A DNA stretch of 64,000 nucleotides from Segatella copri (GCF_015074785.1 NZ_CP042464.1:3039001-3103000), one strand, 5' to 3'. Shown: positions 33,503 to 42,615, counted from the first letter of the stretch. The notes: generated from the letters alone by a model not told the origin. Numbers and translations: made by a program.

Positions 33503-33563
33503 AAGAGCGGAAGAACAACTGGGGTTAACAGAGTTAACAGTTAACAGTTGTTTTTCCGCTCTT
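33503..33563 (+). terminator. GTTAAC repeat with GAGCGGAA arms, after fprA
   Basis: AAGAGCGGAA (33503-33512) pairs with TTCCGCTCTT (33554-33563) around a core of three GTTAAC units. A T-rich run follows. It is nearly identical to 34984-35045, so the ATPase B gene is bracketed by direct copies. Confidence 0.75.
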
Positions 33564-33661
33564 TCTTTGTTTTCGAGCATCTATTTTTCTTTCTTGTGTG
33601 CCCCACATCTCCCTCTTTTGCTTTTTTTTCTAAAAAACTTTGGCGTTATCAAGTAAAAAGT

Positions 33662-33695
33662 GTACTTTTGCTGCAAAAATATGTGTCTTGACACA
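33662..33695 (+). promoter_or_regulatory. -7 box and palindrome in front of ATPase B
   Basis: TACTTTTG (33662-33669) is followed by TGTGTC-TT-GACACA (33682-33695), a palindrome in the short leader just after the expected transcription start. Confidence 0.6.
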
Positions 33696-33709
33696 AAAAT
33701 TTTCAATGA

Positions 33710-34963
33710 ATGATGTATTTTGAACGCAAGGAATATCTAGATAAGCTCATCTCTGCCGAAGGCAATGGGATGATAAAGATTATCACAGGCATCCGCCGAT
33801 GTGGTAAATCTTTTCTTCTTTTCAACATCTTTTGTAAGCATTTGCTTGAAAGAGGTGTTGCAGAGAATCATATCATACAAGTAAATCTTGAAGACCGTAG
33901 AAACAGGAAACTCCGTGACCCAGATGCGCTCTTGGAGTATATAGATGCTCAGATGGTTGACAAGGAGAAGTATTACATTCTTCTTGATGAGGTTCAGATG
34001 GTAAAGGAGTTTGAGGATGTGCTCAACTCTTATCTCCATGTGGAGAATGCTGAGGTGTATGTTACAGGTTCCAATGCTCGTTTCTTGTCAAAGGATGTAA
34101 TCACAGAGTTCAGAGGGCGAGGATGGGAAATCCGAATTCATCCATTGAGCTTTTCTGAATACTACGAGGTTGTAGGAGGAGAGATGCAACAAGCTTTGGA
34201 AACCTATTATCTTTATGGTGGATTGCCTGCCGTTGTGCAGATGGGAAGCCCTGAAGCCAAGCAGAACTATCTTCGAGAGATTTATGAGACCGTTTATCTG
34301 AAAGATGTGTTGGAACGTAATCGCTTGAAGAATCCAGAGGGAATGAAAGAGTTGGTACGTCTTCTTGCATCTACGGTAGGTTCTTGTATCAATGTCTTGA
34401 AAATCTCCAATACGTTCAAGTCGGTTGGTGGAGTAGATATAAGTGTTAATACTATCAGTAAGTATTTGGAATACCTGCAGGATTCCTTCGTTATCAGCGA
34501 GGCATTGCGCTATGATGTGAAAGGTCGCAAGTACATTGGGGCTGGAACCAAGTATTACTTCGAGGACATCGGTATCCGAAATGCAGTTCTTGACTTCCGA
34601 CAGATAGAATACACTCATATTATGGAGAATGTTATCTATAACGAGCTTCGCAAACAAGGCTATGGCGTGGATGTCGGCGTAGTGGAGAGCTTCAAGCGAG
34701 ATGAGAATGGCAAGCTGCAGCGTAGAAATCTTGAGATTGATTTCGTGGTGAACCGTCATGATGAACGCCTCTATATCCAGTCAGCTTATGCCTTGCCTGA
34801 TAAGGAGAAGGTAGATCAGGAGCAGGCTTCTTTATTGAATGTAAACGACGGCTTCCGCAAACTGATTATCGTAGGGGATAGATATCGTTCGGGTTATAAT
34901 GAAGAAGGCATTCTGATGATGAGCCTCTCCGATTTCCTCTTGGGGAAAGAAAATAAGGGATAG
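33710..34963 (+). CDS. AAA ATPase with DUF4143 domain (ATPase B)
   Basis: A 417-residue AAA_14/DUF4143 protein. Walker A is GIRRCGKS (27-34) and Walker B KYYILLDEVQMV. The C-terminal domain keeps LEIDFVVNRHDERLYIQSAY, the form of the DUF4143 nuclease-like motif in which the usual E-x-K is replaced by YIQ-x-A, so it may have lost cleavage ability. Role unknown for the family. The start could be either ATG of the ATGATG at 33710. Its own promoter and a palindrome precede it. It sits between two direct copies of a GTTAAC repeat. Confidence 0.9.
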   Translation: MMYFERKEYLDKLISAEGNGMIKIITGIRRCGKSFLLFNIFCKHLLERGVAENHIIQVNLEDRRNRKLRDPDALLEYIDAQMVDKEKYYILLDEVQMVKEFEDVLNSYLHVENAEVYVTGSNARFLSKDVITEFRGRGWEIRIHPLSFSEYYEVVGGEMQQALETYYLYGGLPAVVQMGSPEAKQNYLREIYETVYLKDVLERNRLKNPEGMKELVRLLASTVGSCINVLKISNTFKSVGGVDISVNTISKYLEYLQDSFVISEALRYDVKGRKYIGAGTKYYFEDIGIRNAVLDFRQIEYTHIMENVIYNELRKQGYGVDVGVVESFKRDENGKLQRRNLEIDFVVNRHDERLYIQSAYALPDKEKVDQEQASLLNVNDGFRKLIIVGDRYRSGYNEEGILMMSLSDFLLGKENKG

Positions 34964-34983
34964 ATGGTCTTGAAGAAAATATC

Positions 34984-35045
34984 AAGGGCGGAAGAACAAC
35001 TGGAGGTTAACAGAGTTAACAGTTAACAGTTGTTTTTCCGCTCTT
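34984..35045. terminator. GTTAAC repeat with arms, after ATPase B
   Basis: AAGGGCGGAA pairs with TTCCGCTCTT around GTTAACAGAGTTAACAGTTAAC. Direct copy of 33503-33563. It lies between convergent ATPase B and the LOG gene. Confidence 0.75.
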
Positions 35046-35050
35046 TCTCC

Positions 35051-35581
35051 TTAAATACACATTTTTGCCAGCTCTTCCAGGTTATCTGCCACTTCAATCA
35101 CATCCCGCCAATTGCCACGAATTACACCTTTATCTGCCATGTCATCCAAAAGGGCGATGGTGGAGTTCCAGAAGCCTTTCATGTTGTAGAGAATCACCAT
35201 CTTGTGATGGTAGCCGATGGTGTGGGAGGCAGCGATGGTGAAGATTTCATCCAGGGTGCCGATGCCGCCAGGAAGGGCAACGAAGATGTCGCTCTGGGCA
35301 AGCATCAGGTCCTTGCGGTCGCTGAGATTATCACAAGGAATCTCGATGTCGAGGTCAGGGAAGGTTCTGCCGCCTCGCTCTACAAGCGTAGGAACCACAC
35401 CGATGGTTCTGCTGCCATTCGTCTTTACTGCCTTGCCGATGCAATCCATCAGTCCGGAGTTGCAGCCACCGAAAACCAGGTCGTGGCCGTTCTCTGCCAT
35501 CCACTTTCCCATCTCTTCAGTCATCATGAAGAAGTCGGGGTCGATATTCTTATTTGCTGAACAAAAAACTGCTATTTTCAT
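35051..35581 (-). CDS. LOG family protein (nucleotide 5'-monophosphate phosphoribohydrolase)
   Basis: A 176-residue Rossmann-fold enzyme of the Lonely-guy/TIGR00730 family that cleaves the N-glycosidic bond of (cytokinin) nucleoside 5'-monophosphates. The hallmark PGGIGTLDE motif (about 103-111) and the upstream RKDLM motif (about 88-92) are present. The family name does not prove a cytokinin role in bacteria. The last codons sit 5 bp from the preceding repeat. Promoter box TACCTTTG at 35658-35665 (minus). Confidence 0.92.
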   Translation of the reverse strand: MKIAVFCSANKNIDPDFFMMTEEMGKWMAENGHDLVFGGCNSGLMDCIGKAVKTNGSRTIGVVPTLVERGGRTFPDLDIEIPCDNLSDRKDLMLAQSDIFVALPGGIGTLDEIFTIAASHTIGYHHKMVILYNMKGFWNSTIALLDDMADKGVIRGNWRDVIEVADNLEELAKMCI

Positions 35582-35657
35582 ATCTTAATCTTTCTATGTT
35601 ATGATGTTTTATCCGTTATTTATTGATGTTTTATCTGTTGTTTATAAATGTTTTAGG

Positions 35658-35665
35658 CAAAGGTA
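35658..35665 (-). promoter_or_regulatory. -7 box for the LOG gene
   Basis: TACCTTTG on the minus strand, about 77 nt upstream of the start. Confidence 0.55.
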
Positions 35666-35710
35666 CGCAAAAATATCGAGATTATTGGGCTCTTTTTGCG
35701 GATAATTTCT

Positions 35711-35718
35711 TAATTTTG
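35711..35718 (+). promoter_or_regulatory. -7 box for the secreted esterase
   Basis: TAATTTTG, about 35 nt before the ATG at 35754. Confidence 0.55.
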
Positions 35719-35753
35719 CAAACTATAACTAATCTTATAAACAGAAAGGTAGA

Positions 35754-37004
35754 ATGAAAAGGATTATCACATATAGTATTATTGCATTGTTGCAGGCGTC
35801 GGTGGCGCTTGCTCAGACCTCAGTGGCGCTTACACAAGCCCCTGTGGCGCCTGTTAAGACCTCTTCGAAACCGAAGCTTCAGAAGCGGGAGAAGTATGAA
35901 TGGCAGGGAGAGATTCCTACCTATGTAGAAACGCTGAAGAAGGAACTGACCTATCCGATGGCTTGGGGCAACAGTCCGATTAAGAACTTCAAGAAGTGGA
36001 AGAAGGCGGCAAGGGCGAAGGTGTTTGAATGCATGATGACGCCTCCGAAGGCGGCTGCGGCTTGGGATATGGAAGTTTTGGGCGAGGAGCAGAGAGACGG
36101 ATATAAGGCGCAGAAAATCGCCTTTAATATCAACGCCTATTCCCGAATTACTGCTTATCTCCTGATTCCGGATGGCAAGGGACCATTCCCAACGGTGAAT
36201 GCGCTTCATGATCATGGCGCTCATCTCTTTATCGGAAAGGAGAAGATGGTTCGTCCTTTCTTCACTCCGGAAGAACAAGATGCTCCGGCGAAACAGGCAC
36301 TCTGTCAGGAGATCTTGGATGATGCGGATGCGTGGGCAAGGCAGCTTTATGATAATCAGTACGTGGGCGATTATCTGGCGAAACATGGCTACGTAGTCTT
36401 TTCGGCAGATGCTCCGATGTGGGGAGAACGAGGCCGAAAGGAGGGCGTGGATAGAAACAAATACGACCTGATAGCCGGCAACATGATGATGCTGGGTAGA
36501 GACCTCTCTGCCTTCATGACTTACGATGATATTTCCAGCACCGAGTTTCTGGCTTCGCTGCCGATGGTAGATGCGAAGCGTATCGGGTGCGTGGGGTGTT
36601 CGATGGGATCCTATCGCTCGTGGATGCTCTCTGCATTATCGGATAGAATCAAGGCGGGTGCTTCCATCTGCTGGATGATTACCACGGATGCTCAGCTTAC
36701 CCGGAGATTCGGAAGAAAGGAGAATGGCGGTTTTGCAAATTGCATCCCGGGGTTGAGGCAATATCTCGACTATCCTCACATCGCCTCCCTCGCCTGTCCG
36801 AAGCCGATGCTCTTTATCAACGGCACAAAAGACAAGCTCTTCCCAGTGCCCGGCGTAAAAGATGCTTTCGCCGAAATGCACAAGGTTTGGAAGAGTCAGG
36901 GAGCTGATAATCTGCTGGATACGGAACTTTGGGACATTCCTCATTCCTGCGGTTTGCAGGCGCAGGAGAAAATGCTGGAGTTTCTGGATAAGAATCTGAA
37001 ATAG
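35754..37004 (+). CDS. Secreted alpha/beta-hydrolase (acetyl esterase-like)
   Basis: A 416-residue exported hydrolase of the dienelactone-hydrolase/acetyl-xylan-esterase-like group (Abhydrolase_7). A signal peptide covers about residues 1-20. The nucleophile elbow is GCSMGS in IGCVGCSMGSYRSW, and a late DIPHSCG holds the likely catalytic His; the Asp is probably in FINGTKDKLF. Oddly, the region just past the signal peptide is a short tandem repeat at DNA level (24-bp units giving SVALAQT, SVALTQAP, VAPVKT), a variable-length linker. Substrate unknown; a carbohydrate ester is likely. Confidence 0.82.
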   Translation: MKRIITYSIIALLQASVALAQTSVALTQAPVAPVKTSSKPKLQKREKYEWQGEIPTYVETLKKELTYPMAWGNSPIKNFKKWKKAARAKVFECMMTPPKAAAAWDMEVLGEEQRDGYKAQKIAFNINAYSRITAYLLIPDGKGPFPTVNALHDHGAHLFIGKEKMVRPFFTPEEQDAPAKQALCQEILDDADAWARQLYDNQYVGDYLAKHGYVVFSADAPMWGERGRKEGVDRNKYDLIAGNMMMLGRDLSAFMTYDDISSTEFLASLPMVDAKRIGCVGCSMGSYRSWMLSALSDRIKAGASICWMITTDAQLTRRFGRKENGGFANCIPGLRQYLDYPHIASLACPKPMLFINGTKDKLFPVPGVKDAFAEMHKVWKSQGADNLLDTELWDIPHSCGLQAQEKMLEFLDKNLK

Positions 37005-37115
37005 GGGTTAACAGAGTTAACAGTTAACAGCTGTTTTTCTGTACCTTCTTCTCTTAAATATTAAAAGTCTACTACGCTAACGCCATTTTTTAAGGGGTTA
37101 GCGTAGTAGACTTTT
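37005..37115. repeat. GTTAAC array plus hairpin (left copy flanking ATPase C)
   Basis: GTTAACAGAGTTAACAGTTAAC starts 2-3 nt after the esterase stop. Then AAAAGTCTACTACGCTAAC (37063-37081) pairs with GTTAGCGTAGTAGACTTTT (37097-37115), a 19-bp stem. The same composite recurs at 38763-38894. Confidence 0.8.
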
Positions 37116-37174
37116 GTGTTTTTACTGCAACCAAGTTTTAAATCATTACCTTACGGAACATAATTTAGGTTAGC

Positions 37175-38590
37175 TCAATGATGCAGCAAACTTGCCACTT
37201 CATCTGGCAATATCACCTTGCAAGGCTGAGGACCAGGTAGGGGCTTTTCTCTTAGGAAAAGGAGGTATATTACATTCTTTCCCTGGGCAAATGGGGCGAG
37301 AGCCACCTTTCTCTTCAACTTTTCCAAGAGTCGGTCGGCATAATCAGGGGCTGTCCATTTACATTCTCCTACAAGTATTGTGTTCTTGTCAAAGAGGTCT
37401 TCTGCAACAACATCAAATTCAAGTTCCTCGTTGCCGACAGGGGTTTTCTTGCCTTCTTCAAAGATGGGAACCTTGCCCCACCAGCGTGAGGCTTCACCCC
37501 ATGTGTGACCTTCTATGTCGCTACCACTGACAGCCAACTGACATAGTCTTTCCCAAACCTCGGCAACATGACCGTTGAAACCGTCATTGATGAATTTCTT
37601 TGCAATGTTGCCACGTCCCAAGGCAATCATAGACTTGTTTGGTTCGATGAATCTGTAGTAGAAAGCCATGAATGGGTCATCTATCCGATAAAGAATCTTC
37701 TTTGTCTTCTGCGGATTTTCGCCAAATGGTACTTCCTTTCTGAGGAAAGCCATTTCAGTCAGAATTTTTATCGGTTTGGCAAGCTCTGCCGTAGTCTTGC
37801 CAAGAGCATCAGAAATGCTGGAATACTTCTGCTTTCCACTACCCACCGCAAGCATGATTGACGAATAGGGTGCGATATCTGATACCTCATCCATAAACAG
37901 ACGGGCAGGCTCGTCATAGAGATTTCCCATTTCGTCTAATATCAGTTCTTGAATGGCTTCGTCCAAAGAGCAGAATCTTTCTCGTTGACTCCAGTACTGA
38001 GGCACTCCTCCCCATATAGAGTACTCTTCTACAAGTTCCTTGGCTGAGGTGTTGATGATTTCTTGCCACCAAGGCAACTTGACAGGACGTAGGATGAAAA
38101 TACGGTCGGCTCTGCCATAAAGAGGTTCTGAACCTTGTAAGAGACCGTGCATCATTCTCTGTGAAGAGCCGCAGATGATGATGTTGCAGCGCAATTCATT
38201 TACTCCGGTAATACGCCTATCGAGGATTCGTTGTAGAGTAGAAGGTAATGCTGGATCTTTCTGAACTAGATATGGGAACTCGTCCAAGACAAGTGTTGCG
38301 TTTTCCTTGCAACGGTAGTTGAAAGCCATGATGATGTCTTCCCAGGAAGAATACACAGGGCTGTCGAAGCCCGGATATTCCGTGCCTATGGTGCGTGCCA
38401 ACAGACTTAGCTGGGTAGTTTTCTCGCTTAGGTTGGCTTCAAAGTAAATGTCTCCATCTTTCAACACTCTTCTGATGAGAGTTGATTTTCCAAGTCTCCT
38501 TCGTCCGTATATCACAATGAAGCTTGAAGCTTTAGACTCCAAAGCTGTCTGTAAAACAGCTTGTTCCCTGATTCTATCTACGAATTTCAT
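37175..38590 (-). CDS. Archaeal-type ATPase with DUF234 domain (ATPase C)
   Basis: A 471-residue protein of the ATPase_2/DUF234 family. Walker A is GRRRLGKST (29-37) and Walker B TLVLDEFPYL. The C-terminal DUF234 part has ELEFDVVAED ... ILVGECKW, a PD-(D/E)XK-like E-x-K, so a nuclease fold is likely. Role unknown. Just before the ATG are two direct copies of TTAGTAATT (15-bp step) and a related CACTAATTA, with a TAATTTCG that could be a -7 box. The gene lies between two direct copies of a long repeat-hairpin composite. It is related in architecture to, but distinct from, ATPases A, B and D. Confidence 0.88.
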   Translation of the reverse strand: MKFVDRIREQAVLQTALESKASSFIVIYGRRRLGKSTLIRRVLKDGDIYFEANLSEKTTQLSLLARTIGTEYPGFDSPVYSSWEDIIMAFNYRCKENATLVLDEFPYLVQKDPALPSTLQRILDRRITGVNELRCNIIICGSSQRMMHGLLQGSEPLYGRADRIFILRPVKLPWWQEIINTSAKELVEEYSIWGGVPQYWSQRERFCSLDEAIQELILDEMGNLYDEPARLFMDEVSDIAPYSSIMLAVGSGKQKYSSISDALGKTTAELAKPIKILTEMAFLRKEVPFGENPQKTKKILYRIDDPFMAFYYRFIEPNKSMIALGRGNIAKKFINDGFNGHVAEVWERLCQLAVSGSDIEGHTWGEASRWWGKVPIFEEGKKTPVGNEELEFDVVAEDLFDKNTILVGECKWTAPDYADRLLEKLKRKVALAPFAQGKNVIYLLFLREKPLPGPQPCKVILPDEVASLLHH

Positions 38591-38762
38591 AATTAGTGAT
38601 TTTAGAATTACTAACTGCGAAATTACTAAAAAATAATGAAGAGATTGTACTTTGTTACATATTTATATGGAAAATTACGTATATTTAATAATTGCTGCAA
38701 GCTGATAGCTCTTTAATATTGTTTGAAGACAGCAAAAGAATGTCTGTCAACATTTATAATAA

Positions 38763-38894
38763 AAAGAGCGGAAGAATAGCTTGGGGTTAACAGAGTTAAC
38801 AGTTAACAGCTGATTTTCCGCTCTTTCTTCTATAAATCTGTAAAAGTCTACTACGCTAACCCCTTAAAAAATGGAGTTAACGTAGTAAACTTTT
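38763..38894. repeat. GTTAAC array with arms plus hairpin (right copy flanking ATPase C)
   Basis: AAGAGCGGAA/TTCCGCTCTT arms (38764-38825) around GTTAAC units, then AAAAGTCTACTACGCTAAC (38842-38860) pairing imperfectly with GTTAACGTAGTAAACTTTT (38876-38894). The intervening TTCTTC-rich stretch also matches the left copy. Confidence 0.8.
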
Positions 38895-38914
38895 TGAGTG
38901 TGCTGAATGCGTCT

Positions 38915-40282
38915 TTACCACAACTCCTTAGGAGACAGGTCTTTATCCTTTCTACCCATCAGGTAGTAATCGGCAAGGAACTGGAGGTTTGCCTGCGTAA
39001 TCTTCAAGCCTTCTTCCTTTACATACTGGCTTGTAAAGATGTTTGCGTCAGGAATCAGGTTGTTTTCTATCAGTTTGCAGACAATTTCGTAAGGGAATGG
39101 GAGACCATTGCCGCTGATAATGCCAAAGCTGTCGGTCTCTGCACGCTCCTGTACATAGTATGGGTTTTCAGGCGATGCGATGCAATGAGCCAGACCGAAA
39201 CTGATGTTGATGCCTGTGTATGGACTTCCGCTTAAGATGATGCCTTTCTCGTATTTCTGAGGGAATCGGATGTCCTTTGGCAACTCGAATTCAATCTCCT
39301 TGAGGAATTCCTTCAGCGTCTTCACATCTTCCAGGAAGATGAACTTGTCTTCGTATCCCTTCGCCTTGAGCAGATTATAGTCGTGAATCGCCTTCTCATG
39401 ATCCACCTTTTCATATTGCTCAGTAGCCTTCTTTCTGAACTCCTCATCCTCCCAAAGTTTGTGGGTAGGCATGTTCCTGCAAATCTTGCAGAGCCATTCG
39501 TAAGAAGTGAGCGCCAGGAGATTGTTTCTGCCGGCGATGGTCATTTCCATCTGCACAGAATAAGCGAGCGGTTCGGTGAGACCCTGAGGCGAGTTTGCCA
39601 TCTGCTGGAGGGTAAACTGCAGGCGCTTCTGGTTGCCTACGTTGAAATAGCAGCCATAATGGAACCACGCCAGGGTGTCGCGACGGTGAATCTCATCCAA
39701 CTCCTTGTTCTTCTCGATGTCCTCCTCGGTCGTTTCAGCGTTGCCCTCTATCTCAGGCATTTCGCAGAGATAAGTCAGAAGACGCTCGTTTTCCGGGGCC
39801 GTTTCATACTCTCTGTCGAGGATGATATAGGCAAGTTTGGCAGCCAGTTCCAGAGTTCCGAAGAGGAAAGGAACGGCTTCCTGTACGAAACTGCTCTGCT
39901 GGTAATGGTGCCAGAGCAGGAACTTGACATCAGCGATGTTGATTTCCTCTGGGTCGTAAGCCGGGTCATCTTCGTTGAGCGTACTCTTGATGAATTCGCT
40001 TTCTTTCTCATAGAAAGGAATGTAGGTGCCGTAGCGCTGCTTGCATTCTTCCGTGAAAGTTTTCCAGATGCCTGTGCCCGAAATCACATCTTCGAAATAA
40101 CCGGCAATGCTGAGTGCCAGCTGCTTGGCTTCATCCATATTCTTGAAGTTATGGGTGTAGCACGCCTCGTCAAGAGCGTGGTATATTTCGTTGGCGAGTT
40201 CTGTATAATACAGATCTGTTTCGTCTGCTTTTTCGTATGGATGCAAAGCAATCCATTCTTGGGTGAAAATAACTTTTTTCAT
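38915..40282 (-). CDS. DUF3843-like Bacteroidetes protein
   Basis: A 455-residue soluble, largely helical protein. The N-terminal KVIFTQEWIALHPYEKADETDLYYTELANEIY and the overall length match my memory of DUF3843, a family of unknown function in Bacteroidetes. An acidic stretch around 195-215 (EGNAETTEEDIEKNKELDE) separates two helical halves; the second contains VKTLKEFLKEIEFELPKDIRFPQKYEKG. I chose ATG at 40282; the TTG at 40291 is in frame but less likely. Promoter box TACCTTTG at 40326-40333 (minus). Divergent from the DEAD helicase. Confidence 0.7.
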   Translation of the reverse strand: MKKVIFTQEWIALHPYEKADETDLYYTELANEIYHALDEACYTHNFKNMDEAKQLALSIAGYFEDVISGTGIWKTFTEECKQRYGTYIPFYEKESEFIKSTLNEDDPAYDPEEINIADVKFLLWHHYQQSSFVQEAVPFLFGTLELAAKLAYIILDREYETAPENERLLTYLCEMPEIEGNAETTEEDIEKNKELDEIHRRDTLAWFHYGCYFNVGNQKRLQFTLQQMANSPQGLTEPLAYSVQMEMTIAGRNNLLALTSYEWLCKICRNMPTHKLWEDEEFRKKATEQYEKVDHEKAIHDYNLLKAKGYEDKFIFLEDVKTLKEFLKEIEFELPKDIRFPQKYEKGIILSGSPYTGINISFGLAHCIASPENPYYVQERAETDSFGIISGNGLPFPYEIVCKLIENNLIPDANIFTSQYVKEEGLKITQANLQFLADYYLMGRKDKDLSPKELW

Positions 40283-40325
40283 ATATTTCAAGTTTTCTTG
40301 GTTATCTGTTTGTTGTAACTTTCAT

Positions 40326-40333
40326 GCAAAGGT
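40326..40333 (-). promoter_or_regulatory. -7 box for the DUF3843-like gene
   Basis: TACCTTTG on the minus strand, about 45 nt upstream of its start codon. Confidence 0.55.
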
Positions 40334-40377
40334 AATAAAATATTGCAGAAATCTGCAAGAAACTCACATTTTTTTTG

Positions 40378-40488
40378 TATCTTTGCACCCGAATTTAGGC
40401 AATCTTAATAAATGCGTATGATTGCCGCAAGCGTTTCGGAAGGATTTTGCACCCTAATTCATGGCTGGGAGGGTGAATTCGGCCTTCC
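40378..40488 (+). promoter_or_regulatory. Promoter and structured leader of the DEAD-box helicase
   Basis: TATCTTTG (40378-40385) is followed by a leader of about 130 nt with GGCAATC/GATTGCC (40398-40404, 40420-40426) and a nested stem GGAAGG-CACCCT/AGGGTG-CCTTCC (40438-40443, 40450-40455, 40470-40475, 40483-40488). Such leaders often regulate cold-induced RNA helicases, but that is inference here. Confidence 0.55.
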
Positions 40489-40521
40489 ATTTAGATTATA
40501 ATGAATTAAGGTTAAAAAGAT

Positions 40522-42480
40522 TTGAAGACATTTGAAGAATTAGGCGTGAGCGAGGAGATTCGCCGTGCCATCGAAGAGCTTGGATTTGAGAATCCAATGC
40601 CAGTTCAGGAAGAAGTAATCCCATATTTGCTTGGTAATAAGAACGACGTGATTGCGTTGGCGCAGACCGGTACGGGTAAGACTGCATCTTACGGTATTCC
40701 GGTTATCCAGAAAACTGATGCCAAAAGCAAGCAGACACAGGCTATCATCCTCAGTCCTACACGTGAGCTCTGTCTCCAGATAGCAGACGATTTGAACAGT
40801 TTTGCCAAGTACATCGACGGTTTGCATATTGCCGCAGTTTATGGCGGTACCGACATCGGAAGCCAGATTCGCACCCTGAAGCATGGTGTGCAGATTATCG
40901 TGGCTACCCCTGGTCGTCTGCTCGATTTGATTAATCGTGGCGTGGCTCAGTTGGAGAACGTGAACAACGTGGTGCTTGATGAGGCTGACGAGATGCTGAA
41001 CATGGGCTTCTCTGAGAGCATCAATGCCATCTTTGAGAACGTTCCGGAAGATAGAAACACCCTGCTCTTCTCGGCTACCATGAGCAAGGACATCGAGAAG
41101 ATTGCCCTCAACTACCTGCACGACCACAAGGAAATCGTAGTGGGTTCGCGCAACGAGGGTGCTGAGCATGTAAACCACATCTACTATCTGGTAAATGCCA
41201 AGGACAAGTATCTCGCCCTGAAACGCGTGGTGGATTTCTATCCACGCATCTTTGCAATTATCTTCTGTCGTACCAAGTTGGAGACTCAGGATATTGCAGA
41301 TAAGCTCATCAAGGATGGTTATAATGCAGAGGCGTTGCACGGCGACTTGAGTCAGCAGCAGCGTGACCTCACCATGCAGAAGTTCCGCAACCATACCGTT
41401 CAGTTCCTGGTGGCTACCGATGTGGCTGCTCGTGGTCTGGACGTAGATGATCTGACTCACGTTATCAACTATGGTTTGCCTGATGATGTGGCAAGTTACA
41501 CCCACCGAAGCGGCCGTACCGGTCGTGCCGGCAAGAAAGGAACATCCATCTCTATCATCCATACCAGAGAGAAGTTCAAGGTTCGCCAGATTGAGAAGCA
41601 GATTGGCAAGGAGTTCGTGGATGGCATTTTGCCAACCCCAGAGGAAATCTGCAAGAAGCAGCTCTTCAAGACCATGGACGACATCATGAAGACCGATGTG
41701 GATGAGGATCAGATTGAACCATATATGGCTGAAATCAACCGCCAGTTTGAGTACATCGACAAGGAGGACATCATCAAGAAGATGGTGACCATCACCTTCG
41801 GTAAGTTCCTCGATTACTATAAGAATGCTCCTGAAATTATCAAGCCTGAGACCGGCAAGGGCTCCCGTGGCGGTGAAGGTCGTGGAAGTCGTGGCGAGGG
41901 CCGTGGCAAGGTTTCCAATGGTCGCAGAAAGCATGAGACTGAGGCTGGTTTCAAGAGACTGTTCATCAACCTGGGTAAGGCGGATGGTTTCTATCCGGGC
42001 GAAATCATGCAGTATCTGAACAAGCACGTGAAGGGTCGCCAGGAGGTTGGTCACATCGACCTGCTGAGTAAGTTTGCCTACATCGAGGTGCCTGAGGAGG
42101 ATGCGAAGCGTGTGATGAAGGCATTGAACGGAACTGAGTACAAGGGCAGAACCGTGAGATGTAACGATGCTGATGAGGAAGGTCATGGCAGAGCAGCCCG
42201 CGGCGGACGCAGTTCTGAGGGCAGAGGCGGTCGTGGTTCAGAAAGAGGAGGTCGTGGCCGCAGAGGTTCTTCTGATGATGCAAGAGACTCTCGTGATTCT
42301 CGTGGAAAGGGAGGACGTGGAAGCCGTGGTGAATCTCGTGGCGGCAGAAAGTCTCGCCCTCAGGAGGATACAGGCGATTGGCGCCAATTCTTCCAGAACA
42401 ACGACAATGTGAAGTTCAAGGGCGAGGAGCCAAATTTCGAGGAAGAAGGTTGGGCTCGCCGCAGACCTAAGAAGAAATAA
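40522..42480 (+). CDS. DEAD-box ATP-dependent RNA helicase with DbpA and RGG domains
   Basis: A 652-residue RNA helicase, DeaD/CsdA-like, for ribosome assembly and RNA unwinding. Motifs in order: Q motif (GFENPMPVQ), AQTGTGKT (47-54), PTRELCLQ, DEAD, SAT, and HRSGRTGRAGKKG (motif VI). A DbpA-type RNA-binding domain (about 475-555) follows, then a C-terminal RGG/SR-rich tail (about 555-630) that should bind RNA non-specifically. The start is TTG at 40522; no ATG is nearby in frame. It is preceded by a structured leader. Confidence 0.95.
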   Translation: MKTFEELGVSEEIRRAIEELGFENPMPVQEEVIPYLLGNKNDVIALAQTGTGKTASYGIPVIQKTDAKSKQTQAIILSPTRELCLQIADDLNSFAKYIDGLHIAAVYGGTDIGSQIRTLKHGVQIIVATPGRLLDLINRGVAQLENVNNVVLDEADEMLNMGFSESINAIFENVPEDRNTLLFSATMSKDIEKIALNYLHDHKEIVVGSRNEGAEHVNHIYYLVNAKDKYLALKRVVDFYPRIFAIIFCRTKLETQDIADKLIKDGYNAEALHGDLSQQQRDLTMQKFRNHTVQFLVATDVAARGLDVDDLTHVINYGLPDDVASYTHRSGRTGRAGKKGTSISIIHTREKFKVRQIEKQIGKEFVDGILPTPEEICKKQLFKTMDDIMKTDVDEDQIEPYMAEINRQFEYIDKEDIIKKMVTITFGKFLDYYKNAPEIIKPETGKGSRGGEGRGSRGEGRGKVSNGRRKHETEAGFKRLFINLGKADGFYPGEIMQYLNKHVKGRQEVGHIDLLSKFAYIEVPEEDAKRVMKALNGTEYKGRTVRCNDADEEGHGRAARGGRSSEGRGGRGSERGGRGRRGSSDDARDSRDSRGKGGRGSRGESRGGRKSRPQEDTGDWRQFFQNNDNVKFKGEEPNFEEEGWARRRPKKK

Positions 42481-42548
42481 TTTAGGCAGCGATTTATAAT
42501 AAGATGAAAGCCTGCATCAAAGGAATGTTTTGATGCAATATCCATATT

Positions 42549-42608
42549 TTGCGGTAAAAATACAGCAATTTCTTTGGTAAATTGCGGTGTTTTTACCGCA
42601 ATTTTTTT
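42549..42608 (+). terminator. Terminator after the helicase gene
   Basis: TTGCGGTAAAAA (42549-42560) pairs with TTTTTACCGCAA (42590-42601), with an inner GCAATTT/AAATTGC stem, then TTTTTTT. The T-run merges into the next promoter. Confidence 0.85.
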
Positions 42609-42615
42609 ATATTTG
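42608..42615 (+). promoter_or_regulatory. -7 box for the GH2 gene
   Basis: TATATTTG, overlapping the end of the preceding terminator, about 73 nt before the start codon. Confidence 0.55.

Noticed and set aside
37063..38894. A composite transposon made of inverted hairpins around ATPase C
   Set aside because: Each hairpin is itself palindromic, so the inverted relation is uninformative, and no transposase lies between them; only the direct-repeat composite is supported.
40540..42186. A 548-codon open frame antisense to the DEAD-box helicase
   Set aside because: Its translation is low-complexity and mirrors the helicase codons; no promoter or family motif.
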